DNA of 49,403 nucleotides from Pararhodobacter sp. (GTDB taxonomy: Bacteria; Pseudomonadota; Alphaproteobacteria; Rhodobacterales; Rhodobacteraceae). Below are positions 28,735 to 37,454 of this stretch, piece after piece (positions within the stretch are counted from its first letter, which is position 1; each line of letters begins with the position of its first letter). The DNA is taken from NCBI GenBank assembly GCA_020832665.1, contig JAFIEG010000027.1:1-49403 (forward strand), given 5' to 3'. Below the pieces are notes generated by a model that worked only from the letters and a program-made list of their open reading frames with translations, had not been told where the DNA came from and did not search any database. A program made the translations under genes and the position numbers.

Positions 28735-29886
28735 ATGAGCGCCAATACCGCCGTCATCCTCGTCGCCGCCGGGCAGGGCAGCCGCATGGGCGGCGGCCTG
28801 GCCAAGCAATGGCGCATGCTTGCCGGCCAGCCGGTGCTGGCGCATGCCGCCGCCGCCTTTCGCGCCGCAGGGCTGGCGCGGATCATCACCGCCATCCGCC
28901 CCGAGGATGCCCCCCGCGCCGAAGCGCTGGGCCTGCCCTGGGTGGCAGGCGGGGCCACGCGCGCGGCCTCGGTGCGCGCCGCGCTCGAACATCTGGCCAA
29001 CGATCCGCCGGAGCGCGTGCTCATCCATGACGGCGCGCGCCCGCTGGCAAGCCCGGCGCTGATTGCACGCGTGCTCGCCGCGCTCGACCACCACAGCGGC
29101 GCCGCACCGGCGCTGGCTCTCAGCGATGCACTGTGGCGCGCGGGCGACGGAAAGGTGCGCGTCATCCAGCCGCGCGAAGGGCTCTTTCGCGCGCAAACCC
29201 CGCAGGGATTCGCCTTCCCCGCCATCCTTGCCGCGCATCGCGCCCATCAGGGCGAGGCCGCCGACGACGTGGAGGTGGCTCTCGCTGCCGGGCTTGATGT
29301 GGCGGTCACCGAGGGCGAGGAAGACAATATCAAGCTTACCTACAAGGCCGAATTCGCGCGCGCCGAAAGACTGCTCGCCGAACGCCAGCAAAACAAAGGC
29401 CAGACAATGGATATCCGCACCGGCAACGGCTTCGACGTGCATCGCTTCGGCCCCGGCGACCGGCTGTGGCTGTGCGGCGTGGAAATCGCGCATGAACGCG
29501 CCCTGCAGGGCCATTCCGATGCCGATGTCGGCATTCACGCGCTTACCGATGCGCTTTTCGGCGCGCTGGCCGAGGGCGATATCGGCCGCCATTTCCCCCC
29601 TTCGGACGCGCAATGGAAGGGCGCGGCCAGCGATATCTTCCTGCGCCACGCCGCCGGGCTGGCGCAGGCGCAGGGCTATGCCATCAGCCATGCCGATGTG
29701 ACGCTGATCTGCGAACGCCCGAAGATCGGCCCCCATGCGCAGGCCATGCGCGTACGGCTGGCGGCGATCATGGGCATCGACGCGGCGCGCGTGTCGGTCA
29801 AGGCCACCACCTCCGAAGGGCTGGGCTTCACCGGCCGCGAAGAGGGCATCGCCGCGCTCGCCACCGCCACGCTGGTGAAAGGATGA
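28735..29886 (+). CDS. ispDF: Bifunctional IspD/IspF (MEP isoprenoid pathway)
   Basis: 383 residues. Part one (1-about 220) is IspD, the MEP cytidylyltransferase: [20 protein letters not shown], then [20 protein letters not shown] and RAQTPQGF. Part two, from [18 protein letters not shown] at residue 225, is IspF, the MECDP synthase: metal ligands D-x-H in [36 protein letters not shown] and [13 protein letters not shown]. The linker has no stop or internal Shine-Dalgarno, so it is a true fusion, as in many alphaproteobacteria. The intermediate IspE is encoded elsewhere. Overlaps pgpA by ATGA. Confidence 0.97.
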   Translation: MSANTAVILVAAGQGSRMGGGLAKQWRMLAGQPVLAHAAAAFRAAGLARIITAIRPEDAPRAEALGLPWVAGGATRAASVRAALEHLANDPPERVLIHDGARPLASPALIARVLAALDHHSGAAPALALSDALWRAGDGKVRVIQPREGLFRAQTPQGFAFPAILAAHRAHQGEAADDVEVALAAGLDVAVTEGEEDNIKLTYKAEFARAERLLAERQQNKGQTMDIRTGNGFDVHRFGPGDRLWLCGVEIAHERALQGHSDADVGIHALTDALFGALAEGDIGRHFPPSDAQWKGAASDIFLRHAAGLAQAQGYAISHADVTLICERPKIGPHAQAMRVRLAAIMGIDAARVSVKATTSEGLGFTGREEGIAALATATLVKG

Positions 29887-30377
29887 CCGCCTCGCGCCTC
29901 ATCGCCACCTGGTTCGGCGCCGGGCTTTTGCGCCCTGCGCCCGGCACCTGGGGCTCGCTCGCCGCGCTGCCCTTCGCCTGGGCGCTGCACGCGCTGGGGG
30001 GCTTTGGCCTGCTGGCGCTGGCAACCGTGGCGGTGTTCGTGCTGGGCTGGTGGGTGTCGGTCATCGAAACCCGCAACAGCACCGACCCCGACCCCTCGGA
30101 AATCGTCATCGACGAGGTGGCGGGCATGTGGCTGGCGCTGTGGCCGGTCTCGCTGGGCGCGCAATGGATGGGTGTCGATATCCTGGCGCTGTGGCCGGGC
30201 TGGCTGGTGGCGTTCTTTGGCTTTCGCCTGTTCGATATCTGGAAGCCCGGCCCGGCGGGCTGGGCCGACCGGCTGCACACGCCGCTGGGGCTGATGCTCG
30301 ACGACATCTTCGCCGGCCTCTTCGCCGCGCTCGCCGTGGTGGCGCTGGCGGCGCTGGCGCACGGATTCCTGATGTAA
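29883..30377 (+). CDS. pgpA: Phosphatidylglycerophosphatase A
   Basis: 164 residues from [20 protein letters not shown]; its ATG overlaps the ispDF stop. PgpA removes phosphate from phosphatidylglycerol phosphate in the inner membrane. Visible: [19 protein letters not shown], the acidic [12 protein letters not shown] (putative metal ligands), [20 protein letters not shown] and [12 protein letters not shown]. Four hydrophobic segments. The next gene starts 11 bases after the stop, so the three genes form an operon. Confidence 0.95.
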   Translation: MTASRLIATWFGAGLLRPAPGTWGSLAALPFAWALHALGGFGLLALATVAVFVLGWWVSVIETRNSTDPDPSEIVIDEVAGMWLALWPVSLGAQWMGVDILALWPGWLVAFFGFRLFDIWKPGPAGWADRLHTPLGLMLDDIFAGLFAALAVVALAALAHGFLM

Positions 30378-30388
30378 GGGCGAACAGC

Positions 30389-30859
30389 ATGCGCAGGCTG
30401 AAGAAAACCATCCTGACCCGCGCCCGCGACAGCGGCAAGACCATCGCCACGGCGGAAAGCTGCACCGGCGGCATGATTGCCGCCGCGCTCACCGACCTGC
30501 CCGGCTCATCGTCCAGCTTCATCGGCGGTTTCGTCACTTATTCCAATGAGATGAAGCGCGATCTTCTGAACGTGGACGAAGACCTTATGGCCCATTTCGG
30601 CGCCGTCTCCGAACAGGTCGCGGCGGCCATGGCAGAGGGCGCACGCGCCGCCACCGGCGCCGATATCGCGGCGTCGGTCACCGGCATCGCCGGCCCCGGC
30701 GGGTCAGAATACAAGCCCGAGGGGCGCGTGTGCTTCGCGCTGGCCAGCGCCAAGGGCACGCAATGCGAAACCGTCGATTTCGGCGCGCTGGGGCGCGCGC
30801 GCATCCGCCGCGCCGCGCGCGATCATGCGCTCACGCTTATCGCCGCCGCGCTTGGCTGA
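30389..30859 (+). CDS. pncC: CinA-family nicotinamide-nucleotide amidohydrolase (PncC)
   Basis: 156 residues, the stand-alone C-terminal CinA domain. TIATAESCTGGMIAAALTDL carries the active-site Ser24; then FIGGFVTYSNEMKRDLL, FGAVSEQVAAAMAEGA, and SVTGIAGPGG. It deamidates NMN to nicotinic acid mononucleotide in NAD recycling. The start at 30389 is close to the pgpA stop; a longer reading frame runs through pgpA and is not used. A copy of the TCTTGC motif begins 8 bases after the stop. Confidence 0.94.
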   Translation: MRRLKKTILTRARDSGKTIATAESCTGGMIAAALTDLPGSSSSFIGGFVTYSNEMKRDLLNVDEDLMAHFGAVSEQVAAAMAEGARAATGADIAASVTGIAGPGGSEYKPEGRVCFALASAKGTQCETVDFGALGRARIRRAARDHALTLIAAALG

Positions 30860-30866
30860 CCAATCC

Positions 30867-30887
30867 TTAATCTTGCCCCAAATACGC
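30867..30887 (+). repeat. Copy 2 of the TCTTGC junction motif
   Basis: TTAATCTTGCCCCAAATACG plus one base, followed by CAAGGGCGG. It lies between pncC (plus) and ratA (minus), eight bases after the pncC stop. Confidence 0.6.
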
Positions 30888-30940
30888 AAGGGCGGATGAA
30901 TACGGCGCAACCGAAGAGCGGGCGAGCCGCCCTTCCCGCC

Positions 30941-31405
30941 TCAGCGCTCCGCGTACAGCGCATCCGCGCGGCGCTCGAAGGCGCCGACCACGCGGCGCAT
31001 GGCCTCGTCGAAGACCACGCCGATCACCTTTTGCAGCACGGCGTTGCGAAACTCGAAATCGACATGAAAGCGCACCGAGCAGCCGCCCTCGGGCAGATCC
31101 TCCACATCCCAGCTTGATTGCAGATATCGGAACGGGCCGTCCAGATACTCGGTCTCGATGCGCCCCTCGGCGGGCAGCAGCGTCACGCGGCTGCCGAATC
31201 GCTCGCGAAACACCTTGAACGAGATCACCAGATCAGCCTCCATCACCTCGGCGCCCTCGCCCCGCCCCGGCAGCGGGCGGCGCAAACGGATGCGCGCCGC
31301 CGTCGTCCAGGGCAGAAATTCCGGGTAACGCGCCACATCGGCGACCAGATCGTAGATCTGGCGCGCGCTGTAGGGCAATTTGCGGCTCTCGCTATGACGC
31401 GGCAT
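30941..31405 (-). CDS. RatA/Coq10-family START-like protein
   Basis: 154 residues from [20 protein letters not shown]; the longer start at 31513 has no support. Typical Coq10/RatA features: [37 protein letters not shown], the [17 protein letters not shown] segment and [20 protein letters not shown]. The family binds quinone or lipid in a hydrophobic pocket and supports respiration; the toxin reading (RatA, ribosome association inhibitor) was proposed in E. coli and is uncertain here. AGAGG precedes the ATG. Divergent from hpt. Confidence 0.93.
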   Translation of the reverse strand: MPRHSESRKLPYSARQIYDLVADVARYPEFLPWTTAARIRLRRPLPGRGEGAEVMEADLVISFKVFRERFGSRVTLLPAEGRIETEYLDGPFRYLQSSWDVEDLPEGGCSVRFHVDFEFRNAVLQKVIGVVFDEAMRRVVGAFERRADALYAER

Positions 31406-31413
31406 CGCAACCT

Positions 31414-31442
31414 CTGGCAAGCTCGCGCGCCTTTTCCTAAAG
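31414..31442 (+). promoter_or_regulatory. Candidate hpt promoter
   Basis: CTGGCA (31414-31419), 17 bases, CTAAAG (31437-31442), about 64 bases before the hpt ATG. Moderate match. Confidence 0.3.
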
Positions 31443-31505
31443 TCGCGGCGAATGCGCAAGGGCCACCGGTCCCCGCAAGCAGCGACAGAAAGGCACGGGC
31501 CAGCC

Positions 31506-32042
31506 ATGACCACCCCCTCTTATGTCATCGACCAGATGATCTCGGCCAAGTCGATCGCGGCCCGGGTCGAGGAACTGGCCGGAGAGATCACCACCCATTT
31601 CAAGGGCACCGACAAGCTGGTGGTGGTGGGGCTCTTGCGCGGCTCCTTCGTCTTCATCGCCGATCTGGTGCGCGAGATCGAACTGCCCGTCGAGGTCGAT
31701 TTCATGGAGGCATCGAGCTATGGCGATGCCATGCATTCCTCGCGTGAGGTACGCATCCTCAAGGACCTGCGCGGCGAGATCGGCGGGCGCGACGTGCTGG
31801 TGGTGGAAGATATCGTCGATACCGGCTTCACGCTGCACCATGTGCGCAACCTGCTGCTCAGCCGCGAGCCGCGCCGGCTCGAGGTTTGTGCGCTGCTCGA
31901 CAAACCCTCGCGGCGCGAGGTCGATATCCGCGCCAGCTGGACGGGTTTCGAGATCCCAGACGAATTCGTCGTCGGCTACGGAATCGACTATGCTCAGCGC
32001 AACCGCAACCTGCCTTATATCGGCAAGGTGCGCTTTACCTGA
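31506..32042 (+). CDS. hpt: Hypoxanthine phosphoribosyltransferase
   Basis: 178 residues from [20 protein letters not shown]. It salvages hypoxanthine (and guanine) with PRPP. Visible: [20 protein letters not shown] (pyrophosphate loop), [10 protein letters not shown], the PRPP motif [14 protein letters not shown] and the purine-binding segment [13 protein letters not shown]...[14 protein letters not shown]. The start at 31452 would add 18 residues without a Shine-Dalgarno. Single-gene unit by spacing. Confidence 0.96.
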   Translation: MTTPSYVIDQMISAKSIAARVEELAGEITTHFKGTDKLVVVGLLRGSFVFIADLVREIELPVEVDFMEASSYGDAMHSSREVRILKDLRGEIGGRDVLVVEDIVDTGFTLHHVRNLLLSREPRRLEVCALLDKPSRREVDIRASWTGFEIPDEFVVGYGIDYAQRNRNLPYIGKVRFT

Positions 32043-32220
32043 CCCCGGCGCGCTGTTGCCGGCGGCGAAACAGTGGCGCGTCAGTGTTTCCAGCCTTTGG
32101 CGGGGTTTCATGCCCTTGCCATGTCAGGCACCGTTTTCTGCCACGCTTCGATTGTGTAATCTGCCGGCAAGGTTAACAATGCCGCCTTCGCGGCGAGACA
32201 GGACAGGAACGGGACAAGAG

Positions 32221-33198
32221 ATGCCGGAAGAGACGATCGAAATCTATGACGCCGGCGAAGCCGAATCCGATGCCGACTGGCTGGCGATCATGGAAGAGAT
32301 CGGCGAGGAAGCCGGCTATTTCGAGCGCCTCGGCGCGCGGCATTCGGCTTTTTTCTCTGATCAGGGCCCGGTGCTGCTGGTCAGTTTCGAGACCCTCAGG
32401 GGCGTGCGCGCTGCCGGCGGCGGGCAGATGCCGCTCGGCTATCAGATCGCCGCCCCGCGCGGCTGGTCCAGCCTGACCATCCTCGCCCATGAGGACAGTT
32501 GGTATCGCGACCGCTCGGTTTTCGGCTTCTTCGACCGGCTCACCGATGATGCCTTTTTCGAGGATTTCGACCGCGTCGTTTTCTACGGCGCCGGCATGGG
32601 TGGCTATGGCGCGACGGCGTTTTCGGTGGTGGCGCCAGGGGCCACGGTGCTGGCGCTGGCGCCGCAAGCCTCGCTCGACATGTCGGTGGCCGAATGGGAT
32701 CGGCGTTTCCTGAGTGCAAGGCGGCTCGATTTCTCCACCCGCTACGGCTTCGCCCCCGACATGATCGAGGGCGCGGGCAAGGTCTTCCTGCTCTACGATC
32801 CGCTGATGCAGATCGATGCGGTGCATGTCGCCATGTTCCGCGGCAGCCATGTCACCCGGCTGCGCGCGCGCCATATCGGGCGCGACCCGCAGGCCGAACT
32901 GGCGCGCATGAATGTGCTGCGCCCGCTTATCGACGCAGCCTGCACCGGCACGCTGAGCGCGCATCGCTTCGCGCGGCTGTGGCGCGCACGCCAGACCCAC
33001 CCGCAATATCTGGGCCGGCTGGTGGGCAGGGTGCAGTCGATGAACCGCCCGGAAAGGCTGGTGCGCACGCTCAAGGCCGCGGTCGCCAAGGTCGATCATC
33101 CACAGCTGCGCGCGGCGCTGTCGCGCGCCGAGGAAGCGCTCTCGCGCCAGAAACTTGACGAAGCGCGCGCGCGACAGGGTGACGGCCAGCAGGGCTGA
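32221..33198 (+). CDS. Alpha/beta-hydrolase-like protein lacking the nucleophile
   Basis: 325 residues from MPEETIEIYDAGEAESDADW. After an acidic N terminus it has beta-strand VLLVSFETL, then SSLTILAHEDSWYRDRSV and VVFYGAGMGGYGATAFS at 119-135. The last looks like the nucleophile elbow G-x-S-x-G of alpha/beta hydrolases, but Met127 is where Ser would be. Then VLALAPQASLDM. A helical C terminus (RLVGRVQSMNRPERL) is rich in Arg. I recall similar Rhodobacterales proteins carrying a doubtful PAPS reductase name; no PAPS motif is visible. Possibly a binding protein or surface-polysaccharide factor. Function unknown. Confidence 0.75.
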   Translation: MPEETIEIYDAGEAESDADWLAIMEEIGEEAGYFERLGARHSAFFSDQGPVLLVSFETLRGVRAAGGGQMPLGYQIAAPRGWSSLTILAHEDSWYRDRSVFGFFDRLTDDAFFEDFDRVVFYGAGMGGYGATAFSVVAPGATVLALAPQASLDMSVAEWDRRFLSARRLDFSTRYGFAPDMIEGAGKVFLLYDPLMQIDAVHVAMFRGSHVTRLRARHIGRDPQAELARMNVLRPLIDAACTGTLSAHRFARLWRARQTHPQYLGRLVGRVQSMNRPERLVRTLKAAVAKVDHPQLRAALSRAEEALSRQKLDEARARQGDGQQG

Positions 33199-33234
33199 CC
33201 TGCCAGCCGGCTTGCCCAGGGGCAGCCTCGCCCC

Positions 33235-33255
33235 TTCATCTTGCTGGAAATACTC
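33235..33255 (+). repeat. Copy 3 of the TCTTGC junction motif
   Basis: TTCATCTTGCTGGAAATACT plus one base, 36 bases after the stop of the hydrolase-like gene and before the convergent irr. Confidence 0.6.
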
Positions 33256-33326
33256 AAAAATCGCCACGGCGCAGAGGTTCCGGTGACAGAACGCGCGGCA
33301 ATCCCGGCCATCAACCTGATCTGTTG

Positions 33327-33767
33327 TCAGCCGCGCCGGCGCAGCCTGATCACCACATCCACGCGCGCCACCTCGGCCCCTTCCGGGGCTTGCGGCAGGC
33401 GCCTTATGTCCAGCTGATCGGCCGGCGCGTCGCTCAGCGTCTGGCTGTCTTCCCAGAAGAAATGCGGGTGATCGTCGGTGCGCGTATCGAAATAGCTGCG
33501 CGCGGCATCGACCGTGATCTCGTTCATCAGCCCTGCTTCGCAAAAGGCGCGCAGCGTGTTGTAGACCGTGGCCAGCGATACTTTTTCGCCGCGCGCCTGG
33601 GCAGCGGCAAACAGGCTTTCGGCGGTGACATGGCGATCGCTGCCATCGCCGACCAGCAGCGCGGCCAGCGCCAGGCGCTGGCGCGTCGGGCGCAGCCCGG
33701 CCCGGCCCAGCCAGGCACCGGCTCGCGACTGGGCGTGTTCGGTCAGAGGGGCGAAATCCGCATCCAT
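33327..33767 (-). CDS. irr: Fur-family iron response regulator Irr
   Basis: 146 residues. Winged helix with LRPTRQRLALAALL, HVTAESLFAAAQARGEKVSL and ATVYNTLRAFCEAGL. The dimer domain has DTRTDDHPHFFWEDSQTLSD, the HxHF.xE/D pattern of Irr. No CxxC zinc pair is present and the N-terminal GCP heme motif of Bradyrhizobium Irr is absent, as in other Rhodobacterales Irr. Irr responds to heme/iron and controls iron and heme genes. It is divergent from fabA across 155 bases. The promoter lies right against the start codon. Confidence 0.94.
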   Translation of the reverse strand: MDADFAPLTEHAQSRAGAWLGRAGLRPTRQRLALAALLVGDGSDRHVTAESLFAAAQARGEKVSLATVYNTLRAFCEAGLMNEITVDAARSYFDTRTDDHPHFFWEDSQTLSDAPADQLDIRRLPQAPEGAEVARVDVVIRLRRRG

Positions 33768-33774
33768 GCGCCTG

Positions 33775-33804
33775 TATATAGTCTGCCTTGCCCGGCAGTT
33801 TCAA
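33775..33804 (-). promoter_or_regulatory. irr promoter, probably leaderless
   Basis: On the minus strand TTGAAA (33804-33799) and CTATATA (33781-33775) are 17 bases apart. The -10 box ends only seven bases before the irr ATG (33767), so the transcript should start at or next to the start codon. No good Shine-Dalgarno is present (only CAGG). Confidence 0.6.
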
Positions 33805-33835
33805 TGCCCTGCGTGCCACCGCCGGATGCGGTGCC

Positions 33836-33864
33836 TTGTCAGCCACGAGAGGCCGATGCTAAAC
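33836..33864 (+). promoter_or_regulatory. Candidate fabA promoter
   Basis: TTGTCA (33836-33841), 17 bases, CTAAAC (33859-33864), 58 bases before the fabA ATG, which has AAGGAG upstream. The core is separated from the irr promoter by about 30 bases, so a bound Irr could affect both. Confidence 0.5.
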
Positions 33865-33922
33865 GGGGGGCCACCTGCCCGGCCTGATTGCCGGCAACCC
33901 GCCACCAAGGAGCAAGTCGCAG

Positions 33923-34432
33923 ATGGCGCAGTACCCCACCCATTTCGACCGCGAGGCGCTGCTCGCCTGTTCGCGCGGCGAGCTTTTCGGACCGGGCAAT
34001 GCGCAGCTTCCGGCGCCGCCGATGCTGATGATGGACCGCATCACCGATATCTCGGGCGATGGCGGCGCGCATGGCAAGGGCCATGTCGTGGCCGAATTCG
34101 ACATCCACCCCGATCTGTGGTTTTTTAAGTGCCACTTTCCCGGCAACCCCATCATGCCCGGCTGCCTTGGGCTCGACGGGCTGTGGCAGCTTACCGGCTT
34201 CAACCTGGGCTGGCGCGGCTGGCAGGGGCGCGGCTACGCGCTGGGCGTGGGCGAGGTCAAGCTCACCGGCATGGTGCGCCCCGACCGCAAGATGCTGCGC
34301 TATTTCGTTGATTTCACCAAAGCGGTGCAAAGCCGGCGGCTGACCATGGGCGTGGCCGATGGCCGCGTCGAGGCCGATGGCGAGGTGATCTATCAGGTCA
34401 CCGGCATGAAGGTGGCGCTGAGCGAAAGCTGA
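33923..34432 (+). CDS. fabA: 3-hydroxydecanoyl-ACP dehydratase/isomerase FabA
   Basis: 169 residues. Hot-dog fold enzyme that dehydrates 3-hydroxydecanoyl-ACP and isomerises the product to the cis-3 alkene, starting unsaturated fatty acids. Active-site His71 in [14 protein letters not shown] and Asp85 in CLGLDGLWQ, as in E. coli (70/84). [20 protein letters not shown] and the closing [11 protein letters not shown] are typical. AAGGAG lies upstream. fabB and fabI follow in the same direction after an interrupting minus-strand GNAT gene. Confidence 0.98.
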   Translation: MAQYPTHFDREALLACSRGELFGPGNAQLPAPPMLMMDRITDISGDGGAHGKGHVVAEFDIHPDLWFFKCHFPGNPIMPGCLGLDGLWQLTGFNLGWRGWQGRGYALGVGEVKLTGMVRPDRKMLRYFVDFTKAVQSRRLTMGVADGRVEADGEVIYQVTGMKVALSES

Positions 34433-34466
34433 CGGTGCCGGCCGCCCGTATGCCGCAACGGCCCTG

Positions 34467-34919
34467 CTACAGCTTTATGTCGTAGGTAACCCAATTGGTC
34501 CTGCTTGCGACGCGGTCGTAAAGACCGCGGGCGCGGTAATTGTCTTCCGCCGTGATCCAGCGAACAAGCGTCCAGCCACGCGCGCCGGCGATCTGGCGCA
34601 CCGCCTCGATCAGGGCCTCGGCTGCGCCCGTTCCCCGCGCATCAGGCGCGACAAAGAGATCGTCGAGAAAGCAGCCGGTCGCGGCGGCCAGCGGGCGCGC
34701 GTACGGGCGAAAATGGGTCATCCCCAGCAACGCGCCACCCGGCCCCTCGGCCACCAGCCCTTCGCATTCATGCGCCGGATCGTGCAGCCAGTTCCAGACG
34801 CGCTCGCGCATCTGTGCGCTCTGTTCGACCTTGTAGAAAGCCGCATAGCCCCGATAGAGCCGCTCCCAGGCTTCGCGGTCTGCCAGGGCGACAGGGCGCA
34901 CCGAAATCTTTTCATTCAT
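34467..34919 (-). CDS. GNAT-family N-acetyltransferase between fabA and fabB
   Basis: 150 residues. Start at the second ATG (34919), because GGAGG is 8 bases before it; the ATG at 34925 is only two bases from GGAGG. ISVRPVALADREAWERLYRG opens the fold, then MTHFRPYARP, LDDLFVAPDARGTGAAEALI (acetyl-CoA loop DARGTGAA) and WITAEDNYRARGLYDRVASR. Close to the GNAT type called toxin- or stress-related in some genomes, but the substrate is unknown. It lies on the opposite strand inside the fab cluster. Confidence 0.92.
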   Translation of the reverse strand: MNEKISVRPVALADREAWERLYRGYAAFYKVEQSAQMRERVWNWLHDPAHECEGLVAEGPGGALLGMTHFRPYARPLAAATGCFLDDLFVAPDARGTGAAEALIEAVRQIAGARGWTLVRWITAEDNYRARGLYDRVASRTNWVTYDIKL

Positions 34920-34925
34920 GGCCAT

Positions 34926-35256
34926 TGCCTCCTTTATTGCGCCTTGCCTTGCCGCCTTGCGGGTGGGCTCGTTTGCCCCGGCGCCTGCCGGGCGGCCTGC
35001 AGGCTATGGCAGGATTGCTTCCGTTGGCAACCTTTCACGCACCATGTGGGAAACGGGCCCTGGAAGGCCCGATGAACGCGCGTTTTCCCGTCCGTAATCA
35101 GGCCGGTATGCCGATATCCTTCATGATGATGCGATCGCGCAGCAGCAAGGCAGCCGGCACGGGGTCCAGGGCTGCCAGCGCCGCCCCCGGCCCCTTCACG
35201 CTTGCCCCTGCCCCGCCGCTGTCCTAGACAGGCGGGACATGACCAAGGGAGGCCAC
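34926..35256. other. Gene-free stretch before fabB
   Basis: About 330 bases between the divergent GNAT gene and fabB. A pair GGCAGCC/GGCTGCC flanks 35150-35180. I see no conserved open frame; the short frames there are shadows. It contains the candidate fabB promoter listed next. Confidence 0.6.
35202..35230 (+). promoter_or_regulatory. Candidate fabB-fabI promoter
   Basis: TTGCCC (35202-35207), 17 bases, TAGACA (35225-35230), 26 bases before the fabB ATG. The arrangement is the same as that proposed for ispDF. Confidence 0.35.
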
Positions 35257-36486
35257 ATGCGTCGCGTCGTCATCACCGGACTCGGGGTGATCTCGCCCAT
35301 CGGCAACAATGCGCAAGAGGTGACCGAAAGCCTGCGCGCGGGCCGCTCGGGCATCAGTTTCGCCCCCGAATATGCCGAGCACGGCTTTCGCAGCCAGGTG
35401 CATGGCAAGCCGCAGATCGTGCTGGAAGATCATCTCGACAAGCGCGATCTGCGCTTCATGGGGCCCGGCGCGGCCTACAACTTCCTCGCCATGCAGCAGG
35501 CCATCGCCGATAGCGGGCTGGAAGAGGCCGACATCTCGAACCCGCGCAGCGGGTTGGTAATGGGCTCGGGCGGGCCCTCGACCTCGAACTTCTTTCAGGC
35601 GCACCGGATCGTCATCGAGAAGGGCGCGCCCAAGCGCATGGGCCCGTTCATGGTAACGCGCTGCATGTCGTCAACCAATTCGGCCTGCCTGGCCACGCCT
35701 TTCCGCATCAAGGGGGTGAACTATTCCATCACCTCGGCCTGCGCCACCTCGGCGCATTGCATCGGCAACGGCGCCGAACTCATCCAGATGGGAAAGCAGG
35801 ACATCGTCTTTGCCGGCGGTGGCGAAGAACTGGACTGGACGCTTTCATGCCTGTTCGACGCCATGGGCGCGATGAGCGCCAAATACAACGACGCGCCCGA
35901 AACCGCCTCGCGCCCCTATGACGCCACGCGCGACGGCTTCGTCATCGCCGGCGGCGCCGGCGTGCTGGTGCTCGAGGAGCTTGAACACGCCAAGGCGCGC
36001 GGTGCCAAGATCTATGCCGAACTAACCGGCTATGGCGCCACTTCCGACGGTCATGACATGGTCGCCCCCTCGGGCGAGGGCGGCGAGCGCGCGATGCGTC
36101 TGGCGCTGGGCACGCTGCCCGAGGGGCGCGCGATCAGCTATGTCAATGCTCACGGAACATCGACCCCGGCGGGCGACATCAGCGAGGTGGAAGGGCTGCG
36201 GCGCATCTTCGGCGAGGGCAAGGTGCCGCCCGTGGCCTCGACGAAATCGCTGACCGGCCACTCGCTGGGCGCCACCGGCGTGCATGAGGCGATCTATTCG
36301 CTGCTGATGATGCTGAACGGTTTCATCGCCCCCTCGATCAATGTCCGCGAGCTCGACCCGGCGCTGAAACCAGGCGAGATCGTCACTGAGCTGCGCGAAG
36401 GGGTCAGCTTCGATTCGGTGCTTTCCAACAGCTTCGGCTTCGGCGGCACCAATGCGACGCTCGTGATGAGCGCCTGGCAGGAGTAG
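35257..36486 (+). CDS. fabB: Beta-ketoacyl-ACP synthase I (FabB)
   Basis: 409 residues from [26 protein letters not shown] lies 5-6 bases upstream, so this is preferred to the ATG at 35239. Catalytic Cys162 is in [11 protein letters not shown], with the His residues in [12 protein letters not shown] and [12 protein letters not shown], and [10 protein letters not shown] near the end. FabB elongates the cis-unsaturated acyl-ACP made by FabA. fabI starts 6 bases after the stop. Confidence 0.97.
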   Translation: MRRVVITGLGVISPIGNNAQEVTESLRAGRSGISFAPEYAEHGFRSQVHGKPQIVLEDHLDKRDLRFMGPGAAYNFLAMQQAIADSGLEEADISNPRSGLVMGSGGPSTSNFFQAHRIVIEKGAPKRMGPFMVTRCMSSTNSACLATPFRIKGVNYSITSACATSAHCIGNGAELIQMGKQDIVFAGGGEELDWTLSCLFDAMGAMSAKYNDAPETASRPYDATRDGFVIAGGAGVLVLEELEHAKARGAKIYAELTGYGATSDGHDMVAPSGEGGERAMRLALGTLPEGRAISYVNAHGTSTPAGDISEVEGLRRIFGEGKVPPVASTKSLTGHSLGATGVHEAIYSLLMMLNGFIAPSINVRELDPALKPGEIVTELREGVSFDSVLSNSFGFGGTNATLVMSAWQE

Positions 36487-36492
36487 GCTGCG

Positions 36493-37281
36493 ATGGCTGA
36501 TCTGATGAAGGGCCGGCGCGGGCTGGTTATGGGCGTGGCCAATGAGCGCTCGATCGCCTGGGGCATCGCGAAGGCGCTGCATGGCGAAGGGGCCGAGCTG
36601 GCCTTCACCCATCAGGGCGAAGCCTTCGGCAAGCGCGTGGCGCCGCTGGCGCAATCGCTGGGCTCGGATCTGCTGCTTGATGTCGATGTCTCGGACGAGG
36701 CCAGCCTCGATGCCGCCTTCGCGGCGCTGGAAAATCGCTGGGGGCAGATGGATTTTCTCATCCATGCCATCGCCTATTCCGACAAGAACGAGTTGCATGG
36801 CCGCTTCGTCAACACCAGCCGCGAGAATTTCCGGCACTCGCTCGACATCTCCTGCTACAGCTTCATCGATGTCGCGCGCCGCGCCAGCGAACTCATGCCC
36901 GATGGCGGTTCGCTGGTCACACTGACCTATGGCGGGTCGAACCGCGTCACGCCCTTCTACAACGTGATGGGCGTGGCCAAGGCGGCGCTGGAAGCCTCTG
37001 TGCGCTATCTGGCCAACGATCTCGGCGCGCAGGGCATCCGCGTCAACGCCATCTCGCCGGGGCCGATGAAGACGCTGGCCGGCGCGGCCATCGGCGGCGC
37101 ACGCAAGACCTACCGCCATACCGAGGCCAATGCGCCCTTGCGCCACAACGCCACGCTGGAGGCCATTGGCGGCGCCGCGGTCTTCCTGTGCTCGGATCAC
37201 GGCGCCTGCACCACCGGCGACATCATCATGGTCGATTCGGGCTATCACGTGCTGGGCATGCCGCAGCCGGAAAACATCTGA
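36493..37281 (+). CDS. fabI: Enoyl-ACP reductase (NADH) FabI
   Basis: 262 residues. SDR-type reductase for the last step of fatty acid elongation. Tyr146, Tyr156 and Lys163 (TYGG, FYNVMGVAKAA) are in the same numbered positions as in E. coli FabI. N terminus GLVMGVANERSIAWGIAKAL binds NADH. The residue aligned with E. coli Gly93 is Ala94 (HAIAYSDK). A TCTTGC motif and a hairpin follow the stop. Last gene of fabB-fabI. Confidence 0.97.
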   Translation: MADLMKGRRGLVMGVANERSIAWGIAKALHGEGAELAFTHQGEAFGKRVAPLAQSLGSDLLLDVDVSDEASLDAAFAALENRWGQMDFLIHAIAYSDKNELHGRFVNTSRENFRHSLDISCYSFIDVARRASELMPDGGSLVTLTYGGSNRVTPFYNVMGVAKAALEASVRYLANDLGAQGIRVNAISPGPMKTLAGAAIGGARKTYRHTEANAPLRHNATLEAIGGAAVFLCSDHGACTTGDIIMVDSGYHVLGMPQPENI

Positions 37282-37296
37282 ACAACCACCTGCGCC

Positions 37297-37317
37297 TTCA
37301 TCTTGCCGGAAATACGC
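37297..37317 (+). repeat. Copy 4 of the TCTTGC junction motif
   Basis: TTCATCTTGCCGGAAATACG plus one base, then CCGGGGGGTGAGGCCTGCAA, 15 bases after fabI. The longest copy: it is followed by a G/C hairpin (37342-37360). Confidence 0.7.
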
Positions 37318-37341
37318 CGGGGGGTGAGGCCTGCAAGGCCG

Positions 37342-37360
37342 AGGGGGGCAGCGCCCCCCT
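37342..37360 (+). terminator. Hairpin after fabI
   Basis: AGGGGGGC-AGC-GCCCCCCT, a perfect eight-pair stem with a three-base loop. No T tract follows. Probably part of the junction-motif element and the 3' end of the fabB-fabI mRNA. Confidence 0.55.
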
Positions 37361-37400
37361 GCCCCGTCTACCAGGGCCCGTCCGCCAGGCAAGACAAACG

Positions 37401-37427
37401 AAAAAACGCCCGGCCGAAGCCGGGCGT
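37401..37427 (-). terminator. Rho-independent terminator of the atp operon
   Basis: On the minus strand ACGCCCGGC-TTCG-GCCGGGCGT (37427-37406) is followed by TTTTT. A nine-pair stem with a UUCG tetraloop, 27 bases after the atpC stop. Confidence 0.95.
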
Positions 37428-37454
37428 CCTTCATTTTCTGCCTGTCGCACCCGC

